From Laceyella tengchongensis (lineage in GTDB: Bacteria; Bacillota; Bacilli; Thermoactinomycetales; Thermoactinomycetaceae): a DNA stretch of 64,000 nucleotides. A model generated the notes under the pieces. That model made no database searches. It was given only the letters and a program-made list of their open reading frames with translations, and was not told where the DNA came from. The DNA lies in the NCBI RefSeq assembly GCF_900182735.1, contig NZ_FXTU01000002.1, positions 558,001 to 622,000 on the forward strand. The letters run 5' to 3'. Below are positions 51,299 to 58,837 of this stretch, one piece after another. Every line of letters starts with the position of its first letter. The stretch's first letter is position 1. The position numbers and the translations under genes are program-made.

Positions 51299-52498
51299 TT
51301 ATCTGCGCAACCGCACATAGGCGCGAATGACTTTGTCCACCCAGTCCCCCCACCAAACGGGCAACGAATGGGCCCAACTTGTCCGATTTTGCTGCAACAA
51401 CTGCTGAAAGCGCTCTGGACGATCTAGACATACGCGGTTCCGCTTGGCTTCGCGCAATGCCTCCACCGGGCCATCCACATCCGGCCCTACCGCATGGATT
51501 CCTGCAATCGCCCCATCTCGGCGGGTGATCAGCTTGACGAGTCCCGTCATTCGCTGCGCGCGCCATACCCGAGCACCTTCATCCTCTTGCCGCGCTTGCT
51601 CCTCACTCATACCCACTGCCACTAAGGGCGGATCGGTCTTGACAATTCGGGGAGCAATGGAGTAATCGATTCGGTGTTTGGTGCCCAAAAGGGCATTCAT
51701 CGTCACTCGCCTGACTTCTTCCGGCCAAACACCGCAATCGGGACGCCCATGGACTTGCGGCCCAACGGCATAGATATGGGAGCAGGAAGTCCGCATCCAC
51801 GAGTCCGTAACCACCCCTCCCTCCTTGTAGGTCAATCCCAATTCCGCCAATCCCAGGCCGGACACTTGGGGTAAAGACGCATCCGCCGATACGATTTCAT
51901 CGATTTCCAAGGCTTCAACCAAACCGTCAAACTGCAACTGGATGATCTTTTTGTTGGCGCGTTGTACCACTTTCACCACTTGGGTGTGACATCGCACTCT
52001 GACTCCTTCTTGCTGCAACGATGCTTCCAAAATGGATAGGCACTCCGGATCATAGTCTGGCAACAAGCGGGTGCCTGTTTCAACCACCGTCACCTGGGCC
52101 CCTTGACGGGCAAGAGCTTGGGCCCATTCGATTCCATGCGGTGTTCCGCCCAGCACAACCCACTTTTTGGTTGGCGGCTGCCTCCAACCGCTCTCTTCTG
52201 TCACTTCCCCGGTTGCGGCTACACTTGCGGGCTCCGGAACCTCCCGGACGCGTTCCAAAGCGATGATGAATGCCTTACCCGCTAATCGCACCTGTCCAGC
52301 CACTTCTACTTCATGTTCTGTAAGAAAGCGCACGCTCCCCTTGTACACATCCACCATGCCCTCGTAGGCGAAAAAGTCCTCTTCTCCCACGCCGCCCGGG
52401 TCCAGCAAAGCCACATGGGCACCCCAGGTGGCCGCTTGGCCGGCAATGACTGAGCCCAATCTTCCGCCACCAATCACAATGAGTTGATATCGCTTCAT
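51299..52498 (-). CDS. Dihydrolipoamide-dehydrogenase-like protein lacking the redox cysteines
   Basis: 399 residues from ATG 52498 (AAAGGGA upstream). Two Rossmann motifs are present: IVIGGGRLGSVIAGQAATWG (FAD) and VVLGGTPHGIEWAQALARQG (NAD(P)), plus IYAVGP. But the GGTCLNVGCIPSK-type disulfide that should follow the first motif is missing (it reads LLDPGGVGEEDFFAYEGM), as is the C-terminal His-Glu pair. The protein is shorter than the usual ~460. It may bind FAD/NAD without disulfide chemistry. Upstream are a coiled-coil gene and rsfA. Confidence 0.85.
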   Translation of the reverse strand: MKRYQLIVIGGGRLGSVIAGQAATWGAHVALLDPGGVGEEDFFAYEGMVDVYKGSVRFLTEHEVEVAGQVRLAGKAFIIALERVREVPEPASVAATGEVTEESGWRQPPTKKWVVLGGTPHGIEWAQALARQGAQVTVVETGTRLLPDYDPECLSILEASLQQEGVRVRCHTQVVKVVQRANKKIIQLQFDGLVEALEIDEIVSADASLPQVSGLGLAELGLTYKEGGVVTDSWMRTSCSHIYAVGPQVHGRPDCGVWPEEVRRVTMNALLGTKHRIDYSIAPRIVKTDPPLVAVGMSEEQARQEDEGARVWRAQRMTGLVKLITRRDGAIAGIHAVGPDVDGPVEALREAKRNRVCLDRPERFQQLLQQNRTSWAHSLPVWWGDWVDKVIRAYVRLRR

Positions 52499-52606
52499 TT
52501 TTTTCGTCCCTTTCATCCAGCCTCGCCCTTTCATTTTAAAACGCTATCAAATCATTTGTGAAGAAAAGGACGAAACAAAAAACGAGCCGTGGAAACTCCC
52601 GGCTCG

Positions 52607-52849
52607 CTAAATTTCAGGATAAGGCGCAACCGATTGGATCAAGCATTTACTTTGGTCTTTGCCGAGCAGATGGAGCAACATGTGATATTGTTCAATCAAC
52701 ATCACTTCAAAAAAACGCAAGTCTTGTTTTAATTTGTGATTTTCCTGGGTCAACCGTTTCATTTGTTGCCCCATCTGTTCCACTTGCTCTTCCAGTTGGG
52801 ATATGCGGACATGGCTGAGTTCACGGGCGGACTTGCTTGGATTAGGCAA
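52607..52849 (-). CDS. Small coiled-coil protein
   Basis: 80 residues; residues ~15-50 form a leucine/glutamine coiled coil (LEEQVEQMGQQMKRLTQENH), then HMLLHLLGKD. Start TTG 52849 with AGGTGGCG upstream. No family recognised. It lies 41 bp after the rsfA stop on the same strand, so it may share its transcript. Confidence 0.6.
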   Translation of the reverse strand: MPNPSKSARELSHVRISQLEEQVEQMGQQMKRLTQENHKLKQDLRFFEVMLIEQYHMLLHLLGKDQSKCLIQSVAPYPEI

Positions 52850-52890
52850 TATTCGCCACCTACTTTCTCCCCATTGGCTGCTACTTTATC

Positions 52891-53454
52891 TTATGATGAT
52901 TCCCCTATTCCGCTATCCGCATTTACCTGTTGTCCTTTCTCATTTTTAATGACAAGCTCCGGCATCTCCGCTTGTTTTCGCACCGATTGCAACATCCGCA
53001 AGAGATCTTGGTACTTGTCTTTCACTTCGTTTTCATACCAATCGTAGGATTGCCGCTCTTCTTTTAGTTTGCTATTCTCCGATTCAAGCTCGCGCAAAGC
53101 TTTCTCCGCGTCAGCCAAGCGTTTGGTCAGCCGTTTGACCTCATCTTTGGCCCGGCGCCCTTCCCGATCTAGCTCTTTGATGAGCGGAATCACTTGCGTC
53201 AACGACTCCAATTGATCCCCTTTTTTCTTTTTTAATTGTCTATAAACACGCTTCTTCTTCGCGTCGGCATAGGCCTTCAGGTCTTGTTGCCTAAGCACGG
53301 CGTTCCAGCGAAAACCGCAGGCTCCTGGTGTTCGGTTCAACTTCCGGCCTACTTCCTCAAACGCTTCGATCTGCGTTTTGCCACTTTCGATTGCCGTTAA
53401 CGCAAACTCACGCAACAGTTGGTCTTCCTCTTCTGTCCAGCGACGCCCTTTCAT
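52891..53454 (-). CDS. rsfA: RsfA-type prespore regulator
   Basis: 187 residues. N-terminal Myb/SANT-like DNA-binding domain: RRWTEEEDQLLREFAL and RTPGACGFRWNAVLR, as in RsfA/YwfN. Middle and C-terminus are a long coiled coil (LTKRLADAEKALRELESENS). In B. subtilis RsfA tunes sigma-F genes in the prespore. Ends in a short Asp/Gly/Ser tail. Confidence 0.88.
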   Translation of the reverse strand: MKGRRWTEEEDQLLREFALTAIESGKTQIEAFEEVGRKLNRTPGACGFRWNAVLRQQDLKAYADAKKKRVYRQLKKKKGDQLESLTQVIPLIKELDREGRRAKDEVKRLTKRLADAEKALRELESENSKLKEERQSYDWYENEVKDKYQDLLRMLQSVRKQAEMPELVIKNEKGQQVNADSGIGESS

Positions 53455-53547
53455 ATCTATTCTGCCCCTCCCCTCACTTTCATCCTGTGAACAATATTTT
53501 TCTATATATATTATGTAGTCAGGAAGGGAGGATATTATGTTTCAAAC

Positions 53548-53928
53548 TTAAAATCCCATCTCATGCAACCGAGGGAGTGGCCCCACGGGAATCGACAGTT
53601 GCTCCAAGTCTGGCAACGCCATGCTCGCTTGACCTTCTGGCAAACGCTCTAAGCACAAGGCCAGCCACGCCAGCAACGCATCCACATCCACTCCGTCGCG
53701 TTCAGGGCGGAAAGGCGACAGATAGCGATAGGCGCTTGTAGCCAATTTACGCGCTCCCCGCACTTTACCGCGCTTCAGTTGGTGCATGATCGCCGCAATC
53801 TGGATCAGTCCGTGATAGAAATCATTGTCCCGCTGTGTTTGCCAAAGCTCCTCCAACACTTCATGCGCTTCCCAATATTCTTCGGCGTGATAATGGCGGA
53901 AGAAGCTGAGATAATTGGTGTGGTACAT
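53548..53928 (-). CDS. ypuF: DUF309 protein (YpuF)
   Basis: 126 residues from ATG 53928 (AAAGGGAG seven nt upstream). DUF309 signature: YHAEEYWEAHEVLEELWQ then FYHGLIQIAAIMHQLKRG. All-helical protein of unknown role. In Bacillus ypuF is near ypuI and scpAB; ypuI is found about 1.1 kb away here, so part of that neighbourhood is kept. Confidence 0.9.
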   Translation of the reverse strand: MYHTNYLSFFRHYHAEEYWEAHEVLEELWQTQRDNDFYHGLIQIAAIMHQLKRGKVRGARKLATSAYRYLSPFRPERDGVDVDALLAWLALCLERLPEGQASMALPDLEQLSIPVGPLPRLHEMGF

Positions 53929-54057
53929 CGCCAACTCCCTTTCCTCTCTCCAAACGCGCGGGAGACCTCGCTTTTCCCGGCGAAGGAAAATCATTCATCC
54001 GATTTCATTTTATATGAACTTGCCCCACCAAGGGAACCTTGCCTAAAAAAGGCAAAG

Positions 54058-54158
54058 AAAAAAGACCAGGTTCCGTTCCTGGTCACATGAAAGAGGGTCA
54101 AGATTAAGGAGTTAAAAGAAGCGTGGTAGCGTAAGCAAGAAGGTCAACCTTACTTACA
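54058..54158 (-). ncRNA. Candidate intergenic small RNA
   Basis: About 100 nt on the minus strand with its own promoter and terminator and no gene beneath. A 5' hairpin (GTAAG/CTTAC and AAGG/CCTT) is followed by ~45 nt of unpaired pyrimidine-rich sequence with CTCCTT and CCCTCTTTC, then a GACCAGG/CCTGGTC hairpin and six U. The single-stranded C/U tracts resemble ribosome-binding-site-pairing seeds of Gram-positive sRNAs. An Hfq-family gene is in the same window. Confidence 0.6.
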
Positions 54159-54164
54159 GGAACC

Positions 54165-54193
54165 ATTTTATCACGCTCCGCGAATTTTGTCGA
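54165..54193 (-). promoter_or_regulatory. Promoter of the candidate sRNA
   Basis: TCGACA (54188-54193) and TAAAAT (54165-54170) on the minus strand with an exact 17-bp spacer. Confidence 0.55.
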
Positions 54194-54241
54194 TATGGTG
54201 TCGAGGGTTGTTTTCGAACTTTTTCAATTTTGCCCTTCTTT

Positions 54242-54961
54242 TCAAATCACCCAACGCTTCCAAAACATAAAGATTTTCGGCGTGTTTGTCGCTTTCAGCA
54301 CCTGCGCGAATTGATTTCGCAACACTTTGTTCTTCGGATCGAGACGCATCGCCATTTTGAGATGTTTGGCCGCTTCCTCATAGCGCTCCATCTCCATGAA
54401 CAAACGGGCTTTCCCTAGATGGTAGCGGGGGTGCTCCATATAATATTGTTGCGCCAATTCAAAATGCAACAGCGCCTGTCCCGTTTTGCCGCGCAACAAA
54501 CAAATCTCCGCAATCAAGATATGGCTCAGCGCGTCGGTAGGCTCCAACTCCAACCCCCGCAACAACAAGTTTTGTGCCATGGTGATACAATCGGTGTGGG
54601 TCATCAAATAACGGGCATACTCCCGGTACCCTCTGCTGAAGTGGGGAAACCGGTGCAAAATCGCTTGATAAGACCGGCCCGCTTCCGTCAACTCCTGTTG
54701 GGCTTCCAATATTTGCGCATACAGCAGATGCGCTTCTTTGTGATCCGGTGCAAGGGCGAGCGCGCTTTCCACAGCCTGGTGCGCCCGGCTCCAATATTGC
54801 TTTCTAACCTCCAGCACAGCCAACATCAAAAAATACTCCGCTTGAGGCTCCTCTTTGATCATGCGTTCCAGTTTTGCCCGATTGCGGCGGTAGCTCCCCG
54901 ATATATACCGCTTCCCTTGTGCCTCCCTTGCGAAATCCAACTCGATAATGGGTCCGGCCAC
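54242..54961 (-). CDS. TPR-repeat protein
   Basis: 239 residues from GTG 54961 (GGGGGAGAG). About five tetratricopeptide repeats (e.g. AEYFLMLAVLEVRKQYWSRA, DALSHILIAEICLLRGKTGQ, PRYHLGKARLFMEMERYEEA), so a scaffold for protein contacts. No catalytic domain. Ends hydrophobic/basic (IFMFWKRWVI). Lies just upstream of the candidate sRNA on the same strand, and downstream of ypuI. Confidence 0.88.
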   Translation of the reverse strand: MAGPIIELDFAREAQGKRYISGSYRRNRAKLERMIKEEPQAEYFLMLAVLEVRKQYWSRAHQAVESALALAPDHKEAHLLYAQILEAQQELTEAGRSYQAILHRFPHFSRGYREYARYLMTHTDCITMAQNLLLRGLELEPTDALSHILIAEICLLRGKTGQALLHFELAQQYYMEHPRYHLGKARLFMEMERYEEAAKHLKMAMRLDPKNKVLRNQFAQVLKATNTPKIFMFWKRWVI

Positions 54962-55016
54962 GTTTCTCTCCCCCTTTATCTAATATAACATCCTAAGCGC
55001 AGCTACCTGATCGCGA

Positions 55017-55511
55017 TCACAGACGCATGCGGGTCACATCGTCCGTCTCGTAACAGTCCAGCTCATCCCGCAATGTGGTGAACAATCCCGACAACGAGAG
55101 CGTAACGCGGCGCAACATGGTCGGCGGCGTCTGCCGAAAAATAATGCTGTCACCCCGGGTGTAACTATATCGGCTGTTTTCCCAATACACTTCGTTTTGG
55201 GGATGATAGAAGAAATGAACACAAGTATGGGCGATGTTACGCAACGCTTTTTCCGCAAGCTCCTGATGAAAATCAGCACGGCGCAACACCCGGCTCACCT
55301 GTTCATAGCCCCGTTCGCAGGCGACGCTCAGATAGCGCAAATCGTGCAAAAACTCCCGAACGTACGCTTCCTGCTCTTTGGTTGCTGGTGTGAACTCACT
55401 CGTCAGCTGCGGCACGGCGGTATAATCCAAAAACTCGTTCAGTTGTGTCTTGGCCTCTTTCAAATGTTCCTTCACCAGAATGCACAGCTCTTTGGTTTGC
55501 TCGGCTGGCAT
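55017..55511 (-). CDS. ypuI: YpuI-like DUF3907 protein
   Basis: 164 residues. Closely follows B. subtilis YpuI in layout: ALRNIAHTCVHFFYHPQNEV, WENSRYSYTRGDSIIFRQTP and the ending LRDELDCYETD. Soluble, mostly helical, function unknown. In Bacillus it lies by scpAB and dacB; those genes are not here. Confidence 0.85.
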   Translation of the reverse strand: MPAEQTKELCILVKEHLKEAKTQLNEFLDYTAVPQLTSEFTPATKEQEAYVREFLHDLRYLSVACERGYEQVSRVLRRADFHQELAEKALRNIAHTCVHFFYHPQNEVYWENSRYSYTRGDSIIFRQTPPTMLRRVTLSLSGLFTTLRDELDCYETDDVTRMRL

Positions 55512-55683
55512 GATGAAACAACCCCCTGTTGCGACAAACTACGCCCATGTTAAATTTCCACTTTTAGTATATCATATGGCCCATTTCATTTCTGCAATCA
55601 ATTTAGATATTTTAAAAATAAGAAGAGAGAAAAAGACTAGGACATTAGAAGGAATTCATATTATGAAACAAGAATTTACCGAA

Positions 55684-55742
55684 ACCAAGGCGTGTCTGAT
55701 CCTTATGATATGCGTCAACGCGACTTGCCAGACACACCTAGT
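55684..55742. repeat. Short palindromic element, copy G (two ends)
   Basis: Left arm CAAGGCGTGTCTG, right arm CCAGACACACCTAG, with GCGACTTG before the right arm as in the other copies. About 59 bp, complete, ending in CTAG. Lies just upstream of the acyl-CoA thioesterase gene. Confidence 0.6.
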
Positions 55743-55767
55743 TTAAATCCCACTGGAGGAATGGCAT

Positions 55768-56241
55768 ATGAACACAACTTGGCCACCCACCGATTTGGCC
55801 CAATGGAGCACACAATTCCGCTTTATCACTCCTATCCAGGTCCGCTTCTCCGACACTGACATGTTGGGGCATATCAATAATGTGAGTTACTTCAGCTATT
55901 TCGAGCATGGCAGGATCGCTTATCTGGAAAAATTGGGTCTGACCCGTTATTTATTGCAGTCCCCGACAGAGCCGGGCGGATATATTGTCACGGCCAATCT
56001 AGAATGCCAATATCTGCGAGAAATACATTTCGGCAAAGACGTGCGCCTAGGTGTCCGCGTCAGTCGCATTGGAACAAGCAGCTTGGATATTGAATACGCT
56101 TTATTTTTGGCAGAGGAAGAAATCATCGCCGCCATCGGACGCGGCACAGTGGTCTATGTCAATCCCACGACTGGCAAAAGCCAGCCTTTACCTGAACAGG
56201 CGAAAGAATTGATTCGCTCCTTTGAAGAAGAACGGCCTTAA
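55768..56241 (+). CDS. 4HBT-family acyl-CoA thioesterase
   Basis: 157 residues with hotdog fold. The 4-hydroxybenzoyl-CoA thioesterase signature is clear: IQVRFSDTDMLGHINNVSYF, Asp as catalytic residue. GGYIVTANLECQYLREIHFG and the IEYALF strand complete the fold. FcbC/YbgC/FadM-like; substrate unknown. ATG 55768 follows CTGGAGGAATGG. The ribosome-binding site sits about 10 bp after palindromic element G. Confidence 0.88.
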   Translation: MNTTWPPTDLAQWSTQFRFITPIQVRFSDTDMLGHINNVSYFSYFEHGRIAYLEKLGLTRYLLQSPTEPGGYIVTANLECQYLREIHFGKDVRLGVRVSRIGTSSLDIEYALFLAEEEIIAAIGRGTVVYVNPTTGKSQPLPEQAKELIRSFEEERP

Positions 56242-56256
56242 TCAGCCACAACCAAC

Positions 56257-56286
56257 ACTCCCCGCACCTTCAAGGCGTGCGGGGAG
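56257..56286. terminator. GC-rich hairpin after the thioesterase gene
   Basis: CTCCCCGCAC and GTGCGGGGAG are perfect 10-bp arms with a 9-nt loop; no T-run follows. Confidence 0.55.
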
Positions 56287-56296
56287 GAAACACAGC

Positions 56297-56461
56297 TTAT
56301 CTGATGGGGCGCTTTCGCAACACATGGGGGGCTCCAGCTATCTGTTCGATCGGCGTCTTCTCCTCAAACGCGGGGTATTCCCCATACGATTTCCGAGCGT
56401 CAGGATATAGATTGATTGTGCTAGTATGATCATGCAGCTCCAAAAAACGGTCTTCAAACAC
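56297..56461 (-). pseudogene. Possible gene remnant
   Basis: An open frame of about 58 codons, bounded upstream by TAG at 56479. It reads like real protein (LELHDHTSTINLYPDARKSY, GEYPAFEEKTPIEQIAG, ending HVLRKRPIR) but has no ATG and only a GTG at 56461 without SD. Probably the 3' end of a lost gene; family not recognised. Confidence 0.3.
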
Positions 56462-56504
56462 GCCCGGCGCTTGGATAAACTAGAAAAAGCGAATGATAAA
56501 TAGC

Positions 56505-56535
56505 AAAGGCCAGGATGAGAAATCCCTGGTCTTCT
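56505..56535. repeat. Hairpin in the 56.3-56.7 kb gap
   Basis: GGCCAGGA...TCCCTGGTC-type inverted repeat (AGACCAGG/CCTGGCC on the minus strand), similar to the sRNA terminator arm near 54.07 kb. Orientation and role unclear. Nothing else is seen in this gap. Confidence 0.35.
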
Positions 56536-56684
56536 GTTACATACTCCGACATGCTTTAAAACATGTCAGCTCGTATTGATACGAATAAATTTAAGAGAAT
56601 GATATTTGGATTCCGTTTCTACTGGAAGATATAAAGAAACTCATTTGTTGTTTTGGGTAGCAGCGTTTGTACTGGGGGACATAC

Positions 56685-56716
56685 ATAAAGGACGATAGAT
56701 TAAAAACCTATCGCCC
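56685..56716 (-). terminator. yjdF terminator
   Basis: GGACGATAG (56690-56698) and CTATCGCCC (56708-56716) pair with one G-U, then UUUAUG on the minus strand. The yjdF stop lies inside the stem. Confidence 0.7.
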
Positions 56717-57115
56717 CTTATGTTTTGCCTTTCTTTTGGCAATTTTTATCTCCCTTTTTTTCTTGGCCAATGCTTCTTTCTCCTCTTTACTCAGTATTTT
56801 TCGTTCTTTTTTGCGCTCTTGCAGTTCCAATTGCAATGCCTCATGGGCATAGGTAGAGACCCCTTTTTGTTGCATCTCTTTGGCCACTTGGCGAGCGAGG
56901 CGTTTAGGGTTGACTTTTTTCTCTTTCTTTTCTATATCTACTTGGAATTTGCGTTTTTCAATATGAGCGAGCAATTTCTTGTTGACAAAATCGAGAATTT
57001 CAGTATCTTTTGGCTCTGATCCAAATATGACTTGGCCTGCGCGTAGTTTGTTATCAATGGTTTCTTCAATAATTCCAACCCAAAATTGACCGTCATGATA
57101 AACGGTTAACTTCAT
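56708..57115 (-). CDS. yjdF: YjdF family protein (DUF2992)
   Basis: 135 residues from ATG 57115 (GAGGGGGAAC upstream). N-terminal DUF2992 region (MKLTVYHDGQFWVGIIEE, RAGQVIFGSEPKDTEILDFV) and a very basic, Lys/Glu-rich helical C-terminus (KRLARQVAKEMQQKG, KKKREIKIAKRKAKHKGR) that may bind nucleic acid. Function unknown. In B. subtilis yjdF is controlled by an azaaromatic-sensing riboswitch; a matching structured leader precedes this gene. Confidence 0.9.
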   Translation of the reverse strand: MKLTVYHDGQFWVGIIEETIDNKLRAGQVIFGSEPKDTEILDFVNKKLLAHIEKRKFQVDIEKKEKKVNPKRLARQVAKEMQQKGVSTYAHEALQLELQERKKERKILSKEEKEALAKKKREIKIAKRKAKHKGR

Positions 57116-57119
57116 TTCA

Positions 57120-57240
57120 GGTTCCCCCTCTAAAAAAATCTGAATAATAAAGGAATGATGGACGAGCCCGAGGGGGCAAGGATACTTCATTAGGGGTTCG
57201 CACCCTAATGTTACTGGACTACCAACCAGTAATGTGATTT
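57120..57240 (-). promoter_or_regulatory. Probable yjdF riboswitch
   Basis: Minus-strand leader with two stable hairpins: TTACTGG/CCAGTAA and CATTAGGG/CCCTAATG, then GAAGTATCC and a C-rich tract. CCCCCTC (57170-57176) can pair with the SD GAGGGGG (57124-57130), so folding would hide the ribosome-binding site. Assignment to the yjdF motif rests on gene identity and architecture; a covariance search would settle it. Confidence 0.65.
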
Positions 57241-57289
57241 TTCATTCCTTTTATATCGACTCCGTTTGTGTTCCCGTTTAGGAAAAGGG

Positions 57290-57306
57290 AGGCCTCGTGA
57301 GAGGCC
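57290..57306 (-). terminator. Small hairpin upstream of the yjdF leader
   Basis: GGCCTC/GAGGCC with a 4-nt loop, followed by TCCCTTTT on the minus strand; may end the 57379 transcript. Confidence 0.45.
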
Positions 57307-57332
57307 AGATCATTTTATTGCAAATCGTCCTT

Positions 57333-57382
57333 ATTTTCTCTGATGTTTTAGCTCTATTAGCCATTCACCAGACATGCCCTAG
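57333..57382. repeat. Short palindromic element, copy H (half element)
   Basis: In reverse complement: CTAGGGCATGTCTGGTGAAT, GGCTAA, then ATCAGAGAAAAT, the same order as copy C near holB. Its terminal CTAG (57379-57382) supplies the stop codon of the next gene. Confidence 0.68.
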
Positions 57383-57567
57383 TGGTAATATTGGCACATG
57401 CGCTTTTTTGCAATCGTTTCAGCGACAATGTAATAAATCTCTTCTTCTTTTAATGCCGACACTTCACCATAGATGAGGATTTGTGCTTCTTTTTCTGTTT
57501 CCGTCAACAGCTCATGTATTTCGGGCATCCGGTCCAACACTAAGCGGGACAAGGTTACCGCTTGCAT
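57379..57567 (-). CDS. Hypothetical small protein, probably ended by a repeat insertion
   Basis: 62 residues from ATG 57567 (AGAGGTGAG six nt upstream; GTG 57576 overlaps it). Helical (LTETEKEAQILIYGEVSALK) with a short tail RMCQYYH. The TAG stop is the CTAG end of palindromic element H, so the original C-terminus may have been cut off. No family recognised. Confidence 0.55.
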   Translation of the reverse strand: MQAVTLSRLVLDRMPEIHELLTETEKEAQILIYGEVSALKEEEIYYIVAETIAKKRMCQYYH

Positions 57568-57622
57568 CCGCCTCACCTCTTGATGTGATGTTTATCCGCT
57601 TTCAGCCCTCCTACCATCCACA

Positions 57623-58045
57623 CTATTTTCCGCCGAGCAAGATCGCGTGATCCACTTTGATGCAACGATCCATGACCACCATGATGCCATATTCTTGCGC
57701 CAAGCGGGCCGCTTCCTCATTCACCACGCCTGACTGCATCCAGATTGCACGCGGTTTCACCTTTACTGCCTCTTCTACCACAGGCAAAACCGCCTCACTT
57801 CGCCGGAACACATCCACAATGTCAATCGGTTCAGCAATCTCATCCAAGGAAGCGTAGGGACGTTCCCCAAGCACCGGTTCTGTCAGGTTTGGGTTCACCG
57901 GAAAAATACGATAGCCAGCTTTTTGCAATGCTTCCGCAATCAGATAACTGGTTCGCTCCGGATTGTTGGAACAACCGACGACGGCGATGTTCTTGGCAGT
58001 TGCCAGCAATTCTTTTCTTTCCTGATCCGATGGATTTTGAAACAT
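57623..58045 (-). CDS. CoA-binding protein (YccU/YneT type)
   Basis: 140 residues from ATG 58045 (AAGGAGG). CoA-binding Rossmann domain: KNIAVVGCSNNPERTSYLIA, AGYRIFPVNPNL, AIWMQSGVVNEEAARLAQEYG and the end MDRCIKVDH. Small stand-alone relative of succinyl-CoA synthetase alpha N-domain; role unknown, possibly redox or CoA-linked. Overlaps neither neighbour: its start lies just inside the end of the kinase-like gene frame (58050 stop), so the pair is coupled. Confidence 0.9.
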   Translation of the reverse strand: MFQNPSDQERKELLATAKNIAVVGCSNNPERTSYLIAEALQKAGYRIFPVNPNLTEPVLGERPYASLDEIAEPIDIVDVFRRSEAVLPVVEEAVKVKPRAIWMQSGVVNEEAARLAQEYGIMVVMDRCIKVDHAILLGGK

Positions 58046-58049
58046 GTGA

Positions 58050-58745
58050 TTATCCTCCTTCATTCCGATCGTGATTGGTTAGTCCTAGACCGAACCGTTG
58101 CATGATTTTTTTGCCGAATTCTTGCAAATGAAAAGGGCCGCCCTGTTGTTGCATATAAATGTGTTTCACCATTTCAATCAACCAAACGGGCAGTTTTTTT
58201 CCCTTGATCAAACTGTAAAATGCATTATATCCCTCAACAAGATGATCCCATCTTTTGTCATCGCCGGGGTTCAAGTATTCAGAGACATCAATCACCTTGG
58301 CCTTATTTCCTTGCAGAATCACGTTTTTCAAATGAATGTCCCTCGGATTGAGCCCCTTGCTCCTTGCAAATCGGCGCGCTTCTTCCACTTGCTCGATCAC
58401 CTGCTCTGGAATGGTGATTCCCCGCTCCAAACATTGGTACAGCGTGGGACCCGGTTCATAACTCAACGCCAAGTAATTGGTTCCACTCCCACGTAAGCGA
58501 GCGAAGTACGGCGAGTTTCCCAAGCGTTCATACACTTGTTTTTCCTGTTCTTTTTTGACGAGCCGATCTGGCGCGTAACATTTGAATACTAGGTCAGGGT
58601 AGTCGGGATGCTGGACGACCACCGCATCCGTACCAACGCCGATCAAGCGAAAGGGAGACGGGATGTATTCCACATCCACTAATTCATTTCGGTCATTCGC
58701 ATGAACGATTATTTCCTTTAAGCTTGTGTCAAGCTTGTCATCCAT
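58050..58745 (-). CDS. Serine/threonine kinase-like protein
   Basis: 231 residues. Small eukaryote-like kinase fold, YrzF-like: glycine loop IGVGTDAVVV, Lys in LVFKCYAP, hinge SYEPGPTLYQCLERG, catalytic LNPRDIHLKNVILQ (HRD reads PRD) and metal Asp in KVIDVSEY (DFG reads DVS). Core Asp, Lys and Asn are kept, so activity is possible. SD GGAGGATCC. It ends 4 bp before the CoA-binding gene. Confidence 0.8.
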   Translation of the reverse strand: MDDKLDTSLKEIIVHANDRNELVDVEYIPSPFRLIGVGTDAVVVQHPDYPDLVFKCYAPDRLVKKEQEKQVYERLGNSPYFARLRGSGTNYLALSYEPGPTLYQCLERGITIPEQVIEQVEEARRFARSKGLNPRDIHLKNVILQGNKAKVIDVSEYLNPGDDKRWDHLVEGYNAFYSLIKGKKLPVWLIEMVKHIYMQQQGGPFHLQEFGKKIMQRFGLGLTNHDRNEGG

Positions 58746-58837
58746 TCCGGATCCTCCTGTGATTGAGTGTGCCCCTGTACCGAATCAAAGATTTCTATTA
58801 TTCTATAGACAGTATTTTCCCGATTGGAGTGAAGAAC

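Noticed and set aside
50869..51318. 149-codon minus-strand frame
   Set aside because: Runs antisense over the two YjcZ genes and their terminator; no SD.
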